A stretch of DNA of 64,000 nucleotides. It comes from Proteles cristata cristata. Its lineage: Eukaryota; Chordata; Mammalia; Carnivora; Hyaenidae. The stretch lies in the NCBI GenBank assembly GCA_017311185.1, contig JAESUZ010002386.1:186001-250000 (forward strand), given 5' to 3'. Position 1 is the stretch's first letter; every line of letters begins with the position of its first letter. The translations under genes and the position numbers were made by a program. Positions 12,271 to 24,953 of this stretch are shown piece after piece. Below the pieces are notes generated by a model. The model searched no databases and was not told the origin of the DNA. It saw nothing but the letters and a program-made list of their open reading frames with translations.

Positions 12271-12357
12271 AATTTCTATATTTTGTAGCAGGTTCACTTA
12301 CATTGAATTGACTTAAAATAACCTGTACAACATTAAAATTAAAAATTTAGGGTTTGA

Positions 12358-12579
12358 GGGGCACCTGGGTGGCTTAGTCGGTTAAGCGTCTGACTTTCGC
12401 TTGGGTCATGATCTCGCGGTTCATGGGTTCGAGCCCTGCGTCGGGCTCTGTGCTGACTGCCAGCTCAGAGCCTGGAGCCTGTTTCAGTCTGTGACTCCCT
12501 CTCTCTCTGACCCTCCCTGCTCACGCTGTCTCTCTCTCTCTCTCTCTCTGTCTCCTAGAAATAAATAAAACATTTAAAA
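12358..12579 (+). mobile_element. Young CanSINE (SINEC_Fc-like)
   Basis: Forward-strand complete element with a CpG-containing tRNA-like head, TC-rich tract and AAATAAATAAAA tail. The target-site duplication AAAAATTTAGGGTTTGA is at 12341-12357 and 12580-12596 (17 bp, exact), which indicates recent insertion. Confidence 0.96.
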
Positions 12580-12961
12580 AAAAATTTAGGGTTTGAAATA
12601 GGTATACATTTGTGAAATCATCACCACAACAAATGAAATTTAAATGTCTATCCAATGTGTCCATGTTTCCTTTTGCATCTTTGTATTTCCTCCTTTTTAG
12701 TCCTGCTCAAGACCTCTCCTCTTTGCCATGAAGTAAACATTCTCATAAATGTCTTTGTCTAGACATTTAATTTCATTTTTCTTGGGCAAGCTTCAAAGAA
12801 TTGAATGACTGGATCATATGATTGATGTGTCTTTATGTTATTTTAGAAAATACCAAAGTGTTTTGCAACTCGGTTATACCATTGTACAACCACCCAGCAG
12901 TATATGAGACTTGACAGTTGCTCTACACCCTTGCCAATGACACCTTTTTGCTCTTGATATG

Positions 12962-13560
12962 TAATATTTTTATTTATTTAAAGTATAATTAATATATAGT
13001 GTTTTATTAATATCAGGTGTAATTATAATTATTCAGCAGTTGTATCCATTATTCATTGTTTATCAAGATAGGTGTGCTCTTAATCCCCTTTGTTTGTCAA
13101 CCACTTTCTTTCTGGTAACTACCAGTTTGCTCTCTGTATTTCAGAATCTTTTGTTTGTCCTTTTTTTCTTCAATTATTGCGTTTCTTAATTCCAGTAGAA
13201 GTAAAATCATATGGTATTTGTTTTGCTTTGACTAATTTCACTTAGCATTATACCTGTTCGGTCAATGCATGTTGTTGAAAATGGCAAGATTTCATTCTTT
13301 TTTTATGGCTGAGTTATATTCCAGTGTGTGTGCATGTATGTGTGTGTACACACATCTTCTTTATCCATTCATCTATGGATGGACATTTGGGTTGCTTCCA
13401 TATTTTGGATATTGTAAATAATGCTGCAATAAACATATGGGTGCCTATATCTTTTTGAATTAGTGTTTTTGTATTCTTTGGATTAATACTCAGTAGTGGA
13501 ATTACTGGATAATATGATAATTCTCTGTGGGGTTTTTTTTTGTGTTAATACCACATCTTT
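12962..13560 (-). mobile_element. Older L1 3' part
   Basis: Reverse-strand L1 3' UTR and ORF2 end: AAAGTATAATTAATATATAG, TCAAGATAGGTGTGCTCTTA, then the TTATCCATTCATCTATGGAT and GGACATTTGGGTTGCTTCCA stretch typical of L1. A younger L1 is inserted on its right. Confidence 0.8.
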
Positions 13561-14810
13561 CTTTTTTTTGAAATTTTAGTTTATTTATTTACTTTATTTA
13601 TTCTCGAGTTGGCTAACATACAGTGTAGTGTTGGCTTCCGAAGGAGATTTCCATGATTCGTTACTTACATATAATACCCACTGCTCATCCCAACAGGTGC
13701 CCTCCTCAGTGCTCAATGTCTATTACCCCCCCAAGTCTCCCATGAACCCTCAGTTCTCTGTATTTAAGAGTCTCTTATGCTTTGCCATCCTCTCTGTGTT
13801 TATCTTATTTTTCCTTCCCTTCCCCTATGGTCATCTATTAAGTTTCTCAAATTCCACATACAAGAGAAATCATATGATATCTGCCTTTCTCTGACTGATT
13901 TATTTTGCTGAGCATATTATACTCCAGTTCCATCCAGTTGTTACAAATGGCAAGATTTCATTCTTTTTCATCACCGAGTAGTATTCCATTGTGTATGTAT
14001 ACCACATCTTCTTTATCCATTCATTAATTTGGGCTCTTTCCATACTTTGACTATTGTAGATTGTGCTGCTATAAACATTAGGGTGCATGTGCCTCTTCGA
14101 ATCAGCACTCCTGTATCCTTTGGATAAATTCCTAGTAGTGTAATTGCTGGGCCATAGAGTAATTCTATTTTTAATTTTCTGAGGAACGTCCACACTGTTT
14201 TCCAGAGTGGCTGTCCCAGTTTGCATTCCCACCAACAGTGCAAGAAGGTTTCCCTTTCTCCACATCCTTGCCAACATCTGTTTTTTCCTGTGTTGCTTTT
14301 CAGGTGTTGAGTTTGGTAAGTTCTTTATAGATTTTCGATACCAATCCTTTATCCTATATATCATTTGCAAATATCTTCTCCTGTTCTATCGGTTGCCTAT
14401 TAGTTTTTGTTTTTTTACTGTTTCCTTCACCATGCAGAAGCTTTCTATCTTGATGTTGATTTTTGCTTTTATTTCCCTTTCCTTTGGAGACATGTCAAGT
14501 AAGAAAGTGCTGCAGCTGACATCCAAGAGGTTGCTGCCTGTTTTCCCCTGTAGGATTTTGATGGTTTCCTGTTTCACATTTAGGTCTTTGATCCATTTTG
14601 AAATTATTTTTGTGTATGGTGTTAGAAAGTGGTTCACTTTCATTCTTCTGCATGTTGCTTTCTGTTCTCCCGGGACAATTTGCTAAAGAGACTGTCTCTT
14701 TTTCCATTGGATTCTCTCCTCCTGTGTCCAAGATTAGTTGGCCATACATTTGTGGGTCCAATTTTGGGTTCTCTATTCTATTCCATTGGTCTTTGTGTCT
14801 TTTTTAAGAC
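13561..14810 (-). mobile_element. 5'-truncated L1
   Basis: Reverse-strand L1 of about 1.25 kb: 3' UTR plus the C-terminal end of ORF2, with TTTATTTA tail remnants on the left. ORF2 is interrupted; pieces at 13900-14370 and 14386-14643 are in different frames. 5' truncation is the usual outcome of target-primed reverse transcription. Confidence 0.88.
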
Positions 14811-16239
14811 TATTGATTCATTCAAGTGGTCACTATTTTTAATTGTAGTTCTTCTAATAGGTATGCAAAAATATCTCAGTGGCACTGTAAATTGCACAGG
14901 TGTAACCAAGCCATTGCTTTTTTCTCCTCAAGCCTCCCTAGTAAATTGAGATAATGGGTCACAAGTCTGATAGTAGCCCTTTTATTTCCATTCATATTTT
15001 GCTTACATGGTTCTTTTGTATTGCAAGGTCGATTTCCTGTATGAAATACTGTGGAGGTAATTGCAGGTCATGCAGCATTTAAAAAAAATTTTTGTCATTA
15101 GCATGGGAGCAGCTTCTCAGGGATTGAGAAGGTGGGTTACAGGTTTTGTCAGGTTGGTCTCGCCAGTTCATATTGATATTAGGTAATAGCCCGTCAGGGA
15201 TATCAAATGGCCTGTTTCATGGAGCCTTTCCTCCTTGGTACATCCTGAGGTCTAATCTGTTTCTCCTGTGTTGATGAGACTGCTGGAAGCCCCAGTCCAT
15301 GGCTTAGCTTCTCAGATCCAGCTTTCTGCTTGCATCTCTACTTCTCAGTCACCTGCCATGAATCAGTAAAAGCCTAGAAGGACAAGGGATACCAAAATTG
15401 ACCCGGAATTCTCTTAAAATTGAGATGCTGTTTCTTCAAGTACTTGTTTCCTTGGGTCTGTGATGCTTTCAAACATATTTTTAATGTGCCTCCTGTGTGT
15501 ATATATCCAATCTATATATCAATTTATTTAAGGCAAATGATCTTCCTAAGAAGTGTATTTTTTTTCTTTACATTCTACTGAATTTATTTTACTTAAATAT
15601 TTCATTGATGACAATATTTCTTCAGTTCACAAAATGTGCCAAGTACTGGACCAAGTGATGTAGATATTGTGTCTTCTTATATCATATTTAACTATTGCTC
15701 TAGGGATTGACATGTGAATTTCTTACGATAGCAGCACCCCATGTAAATATATGCTCACAGTACTGCATTTCCATTTAATACCCTTTGCTTTGTGAGGTGT
15801 TTTTGGTCATATATTTTATATATACAATACTGTCTATCACTTTTGGTTCTTGGAGTAAGATGTATTTCAAAAATAAATAAAAAGTCTTTTGTATTTATGC
15901 ACATATTTTCCCTCTCTGTTCTTCACTCCTCCTGGCATTCTTAATTTCCATGAGGTGTCCTTTCCTTCACTCTAAAGAACTTGTTGTAGTATTTATTAGT
16001 TGTATTACAGATGATCTAGCAACTAATGGCCTCAAGTGTGTATGAATGTATCTTACTTCACTGTCAGTTTGGAGAGATAATTTTTATGGATGTAATTCTG
16101 GGTTGATTGCCTCATTTTTTCTTCCAACTTTGAAATGATACCATTCCATATTCCCTGGTCTCTCTGGATTCTTTTGAAAAGGTCGACATCATTGAAATCA
16201 CCAATCTCCATCAAGTAGGAAATTCTTCTGAAATGTTAA

Positions 16240-16880
16240 TTTTTTAAAAATGTTTGGATCCTAGCAGTTTAAGTATAATGTATGCCCATGAATATCTATT
16301 TCTTATTTAACCTGCTTTGGTTCTATTGGACTTGCATTTCTAATTTGATATATTTTTTAAAATGTGGACATTTTTGACTACTTTTCTATTGCAACATTTG
16401 TTTTTTCTGATCCATTATGGTTCCTCTTCACATTGGTTGTCAATTAAACATGTTTGATGATTGAATACTATCTCACAGCTTACTACAGGTCACTCTAGCT
16501 AGGCCAGGGCCCTCCCTGGATCCCACCCCTGCCACCATTCTTTGGCCACTGCAGGGTATCTGGTATCTCTGTTCTTTTTAGCCTCACATCTACTCTCTGC
16601 TAGACCTTGATGTGTCTTCTGCACATGCACAGCCTAAATCCTTGACCAAAGACCTGTTGTAAACTCTCACACAGACTTACGCCCTGGTCCTTTGTACAAC
16701 TCCTTCATGTAGAGTGCTATACCTAGCTACGTTAGCATCCTTGATGCCATCGTCTGCCTCATCAGATCAGCAACACCTCTACATTATTCCTGGTGTCAAA
16801 CTTCATGCAACAGGGGAATTTGCCCCATGCAAAGGACCTGGGCAGACTTGAGGCTGTCTCCCTGATAATACCTTGTGTTG
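16240..16880. other. Unassigned, GC-rich patch near 16490-16870
   Basis: The left part is old L1-like AT-rich DNA. The interval 16490-16870 is clearly GC-richer than its surroundings and contains no recognised repeat family, long open frame or splice-framed exon that I can support. It could be a decayed LTR. Confidence 0.3.
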
Positions 16881-17290
16881 ATGAGGAGCTCTCATATATT
16901 GTGTGTGGGAGAAGAGACTGCAGCGTCAACTCTGGCAAAGTTTAGGCAGGTTCTTTTAAGCTGAAAAAGTATATACAGTATGACACAGTAATTCTACTCT
17001 GGATTATATCCTCACAATGTCATATGTACTTAAAGGCATTTAGAAATCCCAATTTCTAATTGCTCTCAACTGGAAACAATCTAAGAGTCCACCATCTCTA
17101 AAACTGGGTAAAAAGTGGTGTATCATACAATGTAATATATACCAATGAATATGAACAGACGTCTGCATATCATATGGATAAGTATCATGCTTGTATTATT
17201 GAGCCAAGGAACCTGGATCCCCCCCCCAAATCATATTGTTCGAAACTATTTATGAATTTCCAAAACAGCTCTTTTGTCATGAGTCGAATC
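16880..17290 (+). mobile_element. Old L1 3' fragment, forward strand
   Basis: It contains the ORF2-end/3' UTR landmarks of old mammalian L1 in plus orientation: GAGCTCTCATATATTG, TATATACAGTATGACACAGT, CAACTGGAAACAAT and a run resembling GTATATCCATACAATGGAATAT. It is highly diverged and opposite in strand to most L1 in the window. Confidence 0.65.
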
Positions 17291-18590
17291 ATGATATCAG
17301 ACATGTGAATGGTAGACTTTACACCAAATTTTAATTATTCAAAGGATAGTCAGGCAAGCATTCAACCAAAATGCAAAATACTTGGAGGAGCAAGAAAGTA
17401 TCAAACAGAGCCCCTAGTAGTGCTCCCTTTCTTCCACATCAGGATATTTTTCAGTTTCACAATTAAAGGTGAGTTGTGATGTTGAGTAATGTTTGTAAAA
17501 CTATTATTTACGAAAGGGAGTCATTTACGTTTTTGACTTATTCCATTTTATACTGTTAATTACACAGCTTCTTTTAATAACACTACTTGGCCATTCTCCA
17601 GATTCCTAACTTACAAGATAGTTGATAGTAAACCACCCAGACAGGTAAAGTATAGCTGGTAAAACAGTAGTATCTATTCTCATGTTTGGAAGGAGTTACT
17701 ATCAATGTCATTACCACATTTACTGGAAGGTTATTTACTCTTATCACATGACCCATGCAGGGAATAGTTACATGCCTGCTCTTACTCCTTTCCTTCACAA
17801 CAGGCAACATGAGTCTGAGATATTAGGAGTAAGGGAAACAGTTACTTGGGGAAAAGGGTGAGTATAATGGTGGGAGGTAGAAAAAAGAATTTGTCTTCTT
17901 TATTCTTCTGGAAGTCTGACAGTGTTTTATTCTACACCTGAGTGGTGGTTTACATAGCTATGTTTTTGGGCCAATTTCATGTCCCTGATCAGATGGTATT
18001 ATTGCCCTTTTCTCTATTTGTACCATGCTTCAAATAACATACAAGTACAATAAATATAACCTCAAAAAGGAAGCAAATGATCAACACAAATTTTTAATGT
18101 GTGTGCATATGTAGGTGTACACATACCTTTGTTTTCCTAGGAGGAAGCAGAAGGATAGAATAGGGGAAATGCATATATGGGGTTCCAAAGTCATTGGACC
18201 TATTTTCTTTCAGGTGGATATAATTTGTTTCCTTTATTACAATATTTATGTTTCCTTTATATATCAAATATATAGTTTTTTAAATAAAATATTTCAAAAC
18301 TTCTTAAAGATTTGTCCAGTTAAAATTATTTCCGTTATAGGAAGTAAAGCATACCAAATTTGTCAGACAATAGAAACAAAATGAAATAAAAGGACTAAAA
18401 AGCAGACTAAATATCATGAAGACAAAAAAAAAAATTCCAAGTTAAAAAAATTTGTGTTAAGATAACCATAAAGATCTGAATAAGCTATGCACAAATTAAA
18501 GTCATTTAAGCTTTTCCTAAGAAAAATTTCAAAATGAAGTGCTCTGATAGTTGGTGATCCTAATCTAATACTGACCAAGATAAAAAATCA
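17290..18590. other. Unassigned AT-rich stretch
   Basis: No repeat family, RNA gene or credible coding region is recognised. There is a short C run at 17221-17227 and nothing else notable. Confidence 0.35.
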
Positions 18591-18784
18591 GATGAGAACT
18601 GGTAAGTTTTATTGATAATGTAAATTAACACCTGTGTTATTTGTATCAAAATATAGTAATTATGTAAACCACAGTAACATTCAGTTCTGAGAGAACATTT
18701 TATATCTATGCTTATATAGCTTTATTAAAGAACATGACATTTAAAATATAGTACCATTTTAAAATTTTTTCTACTTGATTTTCT

Positions 18785-19011
18785 TTTTTTTTTTTTTTTT
18801 AATGTTTTATTTATTTCTAGGAGAGAGAGAGAGAGACAGCATGAGCAGGGGAGGGTCAGAGAGAGAGAGAGACACAGACTCCGAAATAGGCTCCAGGCTC
18901 TGAGCTGGCAGTCAGCACAGAGCCCAACGCGGGGCTCGAACCCACAGACCGCGAGATCATGACCTGGGAGAAAGTCGGACGCTCAACCGACTAAGCCACC
19001 TGGGCGCCCCG
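18785..19011 (-). mobile_element. Young CanSINE
   Basis: Complete reverse-strand copy with a 14-bp target-site duplication CTACTTGATTTTCT at 18771-18784 and 19012-19025. Confidence 0.95.
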
Positions 19012-19510
19012 CTACTTGATTTTCTAAAGAATATAAAATGACACTGGATTTTTGGAAAAGTTATCTAACATGTAGCAAAATGTTGAGTTCTATATCCCTT
19101 ACACAATAATTCCTTGTAGGACCATGTAACTACTCAGGGACATGCAAAAAATTATGGGCACAGAAAAAGGGAAGAGACCAATTTTTAAATAAATTATGAT
19201 AAATAAATTTAAATAAAGTATGATAAAGTATCCATACTATGACTGCTGTTCAGTTTTTGCAGTCAATCATGTATGTCTGCATATGTTTACATAAGACATC
19301 TCCAAGACATATTGCTAAGGAAAAAGAGGCGTGTTGTACATTAATTTCAGTTATATGTACATATATATAAATATGTATGCTGTATGGTTATGTGTTCATA
19401 TATAGACTTTGATAATCGTGGTTATTTCTGAGAAGGATAAAGTATCTTCAGTTTTTCAAAATCTTGCATTGAGTGTGCTCTGTATTTGTAACTAATAAAA
19501 GAAAAAACCT

Positions 19511-19612
19511 GGAGGGGTTTAACTGGCTCAGTTGGTAGGGCATGTGACTCTTGAACATGGGGTGGTGAGTTCAAGCCCCATGTTGGGCATAGAGCTTACT
19601 TAAAAACACAAC
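19511..19612 (+). mobile_element. Old CanSINE lacking the TC-rich part
   Basis: Forward tRNA-like head (ACTGGCTCAGTTGGTAGGGC ... GTTCAAGCCCCATGTTGGGC) followed directly by AGAGCTTACTTAAAAA. This shorter architecture is an older carnivore SINE subfamily than the neighbours with CpG-rich heads. Confidence 0.85.
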
Positions 19613-20760
19613 ACAGAAATAGTCATAGTTATAATATCACTAATGATTATTTTGAAAGATCTACTTTCTAGTTTTTCTTTTTTTTATAATTAGTATAGAA
19701 CAGTACAATTAGAAGAAGAGATAACAAAGGAAAAGAAATAAGAAAATACATAAATAAGCTATGTGGAGAAAATAATTTGTGAGCCACTTAAAAGAACCTG
19801 ATCTCTATTTAGTCAGTGAGATCATTAAGTAATAGGTCATAAATAAAATTGTCACTTGGAATAATGTTTTATTCCACTAGCATAAGATTGAATGTTATTT
19901 GCATTCCTTATAAGGCTTATCTTATATTAAGGGTTACTGTTCCCATGACAGCAGAAAAAAATGACAATAATGACCAGGGTTCTATTGACTATCAAGTTTT
20001 ATATGAGAAGTATATAGAAAAAAGCATTAAAAATATAATGTTGTCTTATAGAGGTGTTGTGTCTTTTTTTTTTGCAATGTGTATAAAAATCTCATGAAGG
20101 ATTATTAATCTCAGAAAACTGCTTTTATGTTTTAACTGTATGATAGGATCATGGCCAAATACAGAGAATCACTTAGTTATTATCAAAATCACTTGACAGT
20201 TCAACATATTTTGAATGGGAAGAATATAATGTGCAAGAGCAACCAGCTCCCAGAAATAATTTCTTAAAGCACAGTTCTTGATTTGTGTGTGATTATATAC
20301 CATAGAAATTGAAAAAATAATTAGTTGTGACTCACTCCAAAATTGAGTCCATTTGTAGCATATATTCAAATTTGAGGAAATGATTCTTATGGTTTTGAAT
20401 TTGCCTGCCACCAACCTCCCATTTAAAGGTAGGTGTACTTGTTAATAAATGGTCACCTTTATAGAAACTCAGCTTAAGAGACTAGCATAGTGTAACACTC
20501 AGGATAAGGTTTCCAGAGGGGAGGCTCCTGGATTCAGCTGAGCCATTGTCTCTCCATGAACTTGAGAAAATCACTCTGACTTTAGAGTCTTTTTTCTCAA
20601 ACAAGGGAAGCACAGTTCTTAAGTGCTTAAAATTTGTGGCGTCTATATACCCAAGTATGTGGCACAAATGTGAACATAACCCTCAATATCCCACGGTGAT
20701 GGTAACATTTAAATGTTCATCAAATTACACATCTCGCCTTCTATATGAACGTGTCTTTTT

Positions 20761-20973
20761 TTTTTTTTTAATGTTTTATTTAGTTTTGAGAGAGAGAGAC
20801 AGCATGAGCAGGGAAGGGTCAGTGAGAGAGGGAGACACAGACTCTGAAACAGTCTCCAGGCTCTGAGCTGGCTGTCAGCACAGAGCCTGACGTGGGGCTC
20901 GAACCCACGAACCGTGAGGTCATGACCTGAGCCGAAGTCGGACGCTTAACCGACTGAGCCACCCAGGCGCCCC
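20761..20973 (-). mobile_element. CanSINE, fairly young
   Basis: Reverse-strand copy with T run, AG-rich stretch and a head ending GGCGCCCC. It is flanked by TGAACGTGTC on the left and TGAACATGTC on the right, an imperfect target-site duplication. Confidence 0.93.
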
Positions 20974-20987
20974 TGAACATGTCTTTT

Positions 20988-21188
20988 TTTTAAAAAAAAT
21001 ATTTTATTTGTTTTGAGGGAGAGAGCACAAGCAGAGGAAGTGCAGAGAGGGAAGGAGATAGAGACAACCATGCAGGCTCCATGGCCGACATGGGGCTGGA
21101 TCCCACAGGATCCCACGAATTGTAAGACGATGACCTGAGCTGAAATCAAGAGTCAGACATTCAACTGACCAAGCCACCCAGGCACCCT
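20988..21188 (-). mobile_element. Older CanSINE
   Basis: A second reverse-strand SINE directly beside the previous one. It has lost most CpGs and has irregular AG content, so it probably predates its neighbour. Confidence 0.88.
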
Positions 21189-22054
21189 ATGAGCATGCCA
21201 TTTTAATGTAATCATTAAAGTTCAAAATCTCACCATGGTTCCATGGTTTGAAATAATTGTGCAGAATACTGGGCTACAGAAAATTCAACAGTTGGGTTAT
21301 CATATGCCCAAATACTCATAAATGATAGGATGATAGGCACTCAGATTTTAGCATATAAAGTGCAGCTGTCACGAGCCATTAACCTATCTTTAATTTTCTA
21401 GTAGAATATCTTCACCAAGATACTCCATAGCTTCTATTTGAACTTTAGTGGTGGGAAGCCACAATTTTCAGAACTGTTCTTAACATTCAACAGCAGGTTT
21501 TCCCTTCTCTCTGTTTAACTGGAATAAATTTGTTTTCATTCTCTCCATTAGTCCAACTTTTTATTTATGCCTTTACATAATATGCTGAATTATTGGGAAT
21601 GCTGCGACTTGACTTGGGTTCACACTGAATGGGACTATATGTACTTCAAAGTGGAAAAAGTTGATCACCTGAAAAAAATGAATCTTCTATTAATAAACTT
21701 TGGATGCCATTCAAGTTGTTCATATCTTCATTAATTCCTATAATTTTCCATAGTTTGCTGTGTAAAGAAATTGCACAGATTTCATTGAAATTTTACCTAG
21801 GAGTTTGATAATCTTTGGGGTTGTTATAAATGGTATTTGTAGTCAGTCTAATCTTCTAATTATTTGTTCCTGGCACTTGGAATGACAATTATAATTGATT
21901 TTTTTAAATCATGTGTTTGTACTCTTGTTAGATGGATTTATCAATACTAATATATAATATGTAGATTGATGTTAGATAGTCTGGAAATATAGCCATCTAA
22001 ATATCAATAATGGCAATTCTATTTCTTCCTTTCCCATCCTTATGCCTTTTTTCT

Positions 22055-22165
22055 GTTTTTTAAAAATGTTTTATTGCATTGTAATTCACATATAACCATT
22101 ATAGTAATTTCAGGTGTACAACATAAGTTATTCAACCTTTTTTTTTCTTTCTCATGTCTTATTGC
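22055..22165 (-). mobile_element. L1 3' end scrap
   Basis: About 110 bp of reversed old L1 3' end (TTGTAATTCACATATAACCA ... TTTCAGGTGTACAACATAAG). Confidence 0.5.
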
Positions 22166-22737
22166 CCTACATAAATAGTGAATTGAAATGGTGTTAAGAA
22201 TCCTTCTCTTATTTCTGATCTCAAAGGAAGATTTAAATATTTCAGCACTTGTTATGATATTAAGTACAGTTTATGCATTATTAATAATCCTAAATGGATG
22301 ATGAGTCTCTTTTTTGCAACTGTTAAAATAATCGCACTATTTTGTTCCTATGTTTTACTGAAGTGATTTGATTTCAAAGTGTGAATTCAAAAATAACTTA
22401 TTCTTGGATAAAACCCAGTGTGTTCATGGTGTATCAGACTTGATTCAACTTTGGATTCACTTTGTTAAACATATATATTTATATATTTTAGCATTTGGCC
22501 ATGAGAGGTAAAACCCTTTGATTTTCCTTTTTATGTGACATTCTTCTCAGTTATAGATTCAACTTATTTGATAAGCATAGGACTTTGCATATTACCTAAG
22601 ACTTATTTTTTGTTAAGTTGGGCTTTACATTTCATATTTATTAGGATAAAAATTTATTTAGCATAAAATCATATAATATTTTGTCTATTTCCAGATTCTG
22701 TAATGATGACATATCTCATTTAAATGTATTTCTACCA

Positions 22738-22880
22738 GGGGCACCTGAGTGGCTAAGTGGGTTAACTGTCCAACTCCGGCTTATGTCAAAATATCGTAGT
22801 TTGTGGGTTCGAGCCTCATCAGGCTCTGTGCTGACAGCTCAAAAATAAACATTAACAAATTTGTTTTTTAAAAAAATAAA
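22738..22880 (+). mobile_element. CanSINE, shortened
   Basis: Forward SINE head (GGGGCACCTGAGTGGCTAAG) followed almost directly by AAAAATAAACATTAA. Most of the TC-rich region is missing. Confidence 0.85.
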
Positions 22881-23279
22881 ATGTTTTTTCCATTCCAGAA
22901 GAATAAATCCTTTAATCATAATTAAATGCCCCTCTTAATCTGTAGTTATTGTTTTTTCCTGGAAGTGTATTTTGTTTGGCATTAATTTACCCATCTCACT
23001 TTTCTTATGCTTAGTTTTGCATGGGATATCATTTTCTATACTATTATTTTCAACATTACTGTATCCTTCAACTTAAATTATAAACAGCATATATTTGGGA
23101 CCTGCTTTTTTTCTAATCTGAAAATTTTTACATTTTAATCGAAATACTTAACTTTAAAAAATTAATGTTTTTATTAATATAGACATTTATAATTGTCCAT
23201 CTTGTCCTTCATTTTCCTTTTTCCCATCTTTTATTTTTTGTTCCTTCTTTTGTGGTTATTTATTTATTTGTTTATTTAC

Positions 23280-23372
23280 TTTTAGGTGTTAAGTTTATTT
23301 ACTTATTGAGGGAGAGAGAGCAGGGGAGGGGCAGAGAGAGAATCCCAGCCTGGGGCTTGAACTCAGTTTATG
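23280..23372 (-). mobile_element. Truncated CanSINE body
   Basis: Reversed AG-rich body (GAGGGAGAGAGAGCAGGGGA) and part of the head (TGGGGCTTGAACTCA). It is then cut off where the GC-rich patch begins. Confidence 0.7.
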
Positions 23373-23375
23373 GCC

Positions 23376-23575
23376 CCTCCCAGGATTCTGAGCCAGCCAT
23401 TGTAACTTGTAACCAATAAAATGCAGTGGTTTGGCGGCTACACAAATCGCGAGGCTTACATTCCAATCAACTGCCATTAGCAACTGTCACCAGTGGAGGG
23501 CGCCATATTGGCCCTCCAGTTCTGGATCTTTGTTCACACCGTGGTTCTCTTTTCACGGCGTCATGGTAACAACAA
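23376..23575. promoter_or_regulatory. GC-rich, promoter-like patch of unknown origin
   Basis: About 200 bp with many CpGs in otherwise AT-rich DNA. On the reverse strand it contains CCAATATGGCGCC (resembling a YY1 site), GTTGTTACCATGAC (resembling an RFX X-box) and TTTATTGGTTACA (an inverted CCAAT box). A second ATTGG lies at the ATTCCAATCA segment. These are visual motif matches only. It could be a decayed LTR, the 5' end of a retrocopy, or a regulatory remnant. No gene body is seen on either side. Confidence 0.35.
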
Positions 23576-24754
23576 ATTAACAGTTTTCAAGCACTAAATC
23601 GCCTCAGGTTTGTTTATGTGACTGTCTTACTGAACTCTAACTTTGGAAGAATAATTTTGGTAAATCTAGACCTCAGGGTTGACAGTTTTAATTTTTCTTT
23701 CAGCAGTGGAAGGATTCTTAATTTTCTCCTGTTCTCTATGGATTCTTCTGAGAAGCCAGCTATCTTTTAAATCATCATTGTGGGATAGGTAATGTATATA
23801 TCTCAGATGTTTTTAGTTGTTCACTGATACTCTTTATATCTCACATAGATGCTAATCTAATGTATAATTTAATAAAATACTTTGAAATTTCAACACATAT
23901 ATCATCAATCCAAATTACTCCTTTTTTCTAAATAAAAATTTGATTGACAATACCAATAAAACATAGCAAAGCAAATCTCCCAAAGGAAAAAAATATTTGA
24001 TTTTTATTTATTCTTGAAAATGTATCACATCTACAAATTACATACAAATAAAATAAGCACCTTCCTAAGTAGCCAAATTGTTTTTATAATTGTTCATCTG
24101 TGTGTAATGTTGACATACATGAGAAAATATTTGAGCAGAAATTAAAACCCTTTATAAGGAGTAATAAAGTAACACTTGTATTATTTACAGCAAAATACTT
24201 GGTTTGGCAAAATACTTGTTTTGCAACTTTACAATGAATTAAGTAGATCTTATTAATTATAGGTGATATTTCCATGACATATTGATAATAAAAGAGAAAG
24301 CAAATTATAGTTTCATATGTGTACACACATATATAAGTATATTCTTTACATAAATGCAGATTTATGTGAATATGTTTTATACCTTATTGATAATCATTGT
24401 TAATTATGAGAGAAAATATGCATCTACATTTTTAAAACTTTACACTGAATTTACAAGTAGTAAAAGTAAATTTTAAAAATAGTCACATGGTGACAATATC
24501 ACTAGTGATTTTTTTTTAATATCTGCTCTTTACTTTTTTTTTTCATAATGGTAGTACAGAATAGGTAAGAAGGGAAGGAAAATCAAAGTTATTTATTCTT
24601 AGTGTTTGTCATGAGGCATAAATAACTTTTATTTTCTTTTACTATAATGAACTTATCAGTTTGATATCAAGTTTATAGTGGTCTTATAAAACATTTTAGC
24701 CAGAGATTTTACGTTTTCTCTTTTGTTTGAGAGGTTGTTTAATACTGGTTATTC

Positions 24755-24953
24755 AGGAGCTCCTGGGTGGCTCAGCTGGTTGAGCATCTGACTCTTGGTT
24801 TTGGCTCAGGTCATGATCTCAGGTTTTGTGGGTTTAAGCCTCATGTTGGGCTCTGCACTGACAGTGCAGAGTCTGATTGGGATTCTCTCTCTCTCCCTCT
24901 TTCTCTCTCTCTCTTTGTCTCTGTCTGAGAATAAATAAATGTAATTAAAAAAA
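24755..24953 (+). mobile_element. CanSINE
   Basis: Forward copy with a TC-rich tract and AATAAATAAATG tail, between imperfect direct repeats ACTGGTTATTC and ACTGGTTACTT. Confidence 0.92.

Larger units (their letters stand above)
5701..18590 (-). repeat. Composite array copy 2 (A-B-C-D-E-F), heavily interrupted
   Basis: Block A is about 5700-7760, block B 7760-8330, block C 12280-12990 plus 14810-14940, block D 14990-15500, block E 15500-15900 and block F 15940-16240. Two younger L1 elements and an older L1 3' end separate the blocks, which accounts for most of its extra length. The D anchor at 15180-15320 (TAGCCCGTCAGGGATATCAA and following) aligns by eye with 26573-26710, 34009-34160 and 43496-43640. 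Confidence 0.55.
18591..23780 (-). repeat. Composite array copy 3 (A-B-F)
   Basis: Block A (18590-20150) aligns by eye with the block A of copies 1, 2 and 5. Block B (21560-22735) is reversed L1 ORF2-like. Old L1 endonuclease-region sequence follows (22880-23270), then block F (23590-23780). Blocks C, D and E are not visible. The 20150-20745 and 21190-21560 stretches are unassigned. Confidence 0.5.

Noticed and set aside
11513..12272. Several plus-strand frames of 67-120 codons in GC-rich sequence
   Set aside because: They lie antisense to the L1 5' UTR; the proline-rich composition reflects base content and no homologous protein is recognised.
12358..12450. tRNA-like sequence with A and B boxes (also in the other SINE heads)
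   Set aside because: These are tRNA-derived SINE heads: no cloverleaf with an intact acceptor stem, always followed by the SINE body, and flanked by target duplications.
14207..14686. 159-codon plus-strand open frame
   Set aside because: It is antisense to L1 ORF2; its sequence is the complement of broken L1 coding sequence and carries no independent domain.
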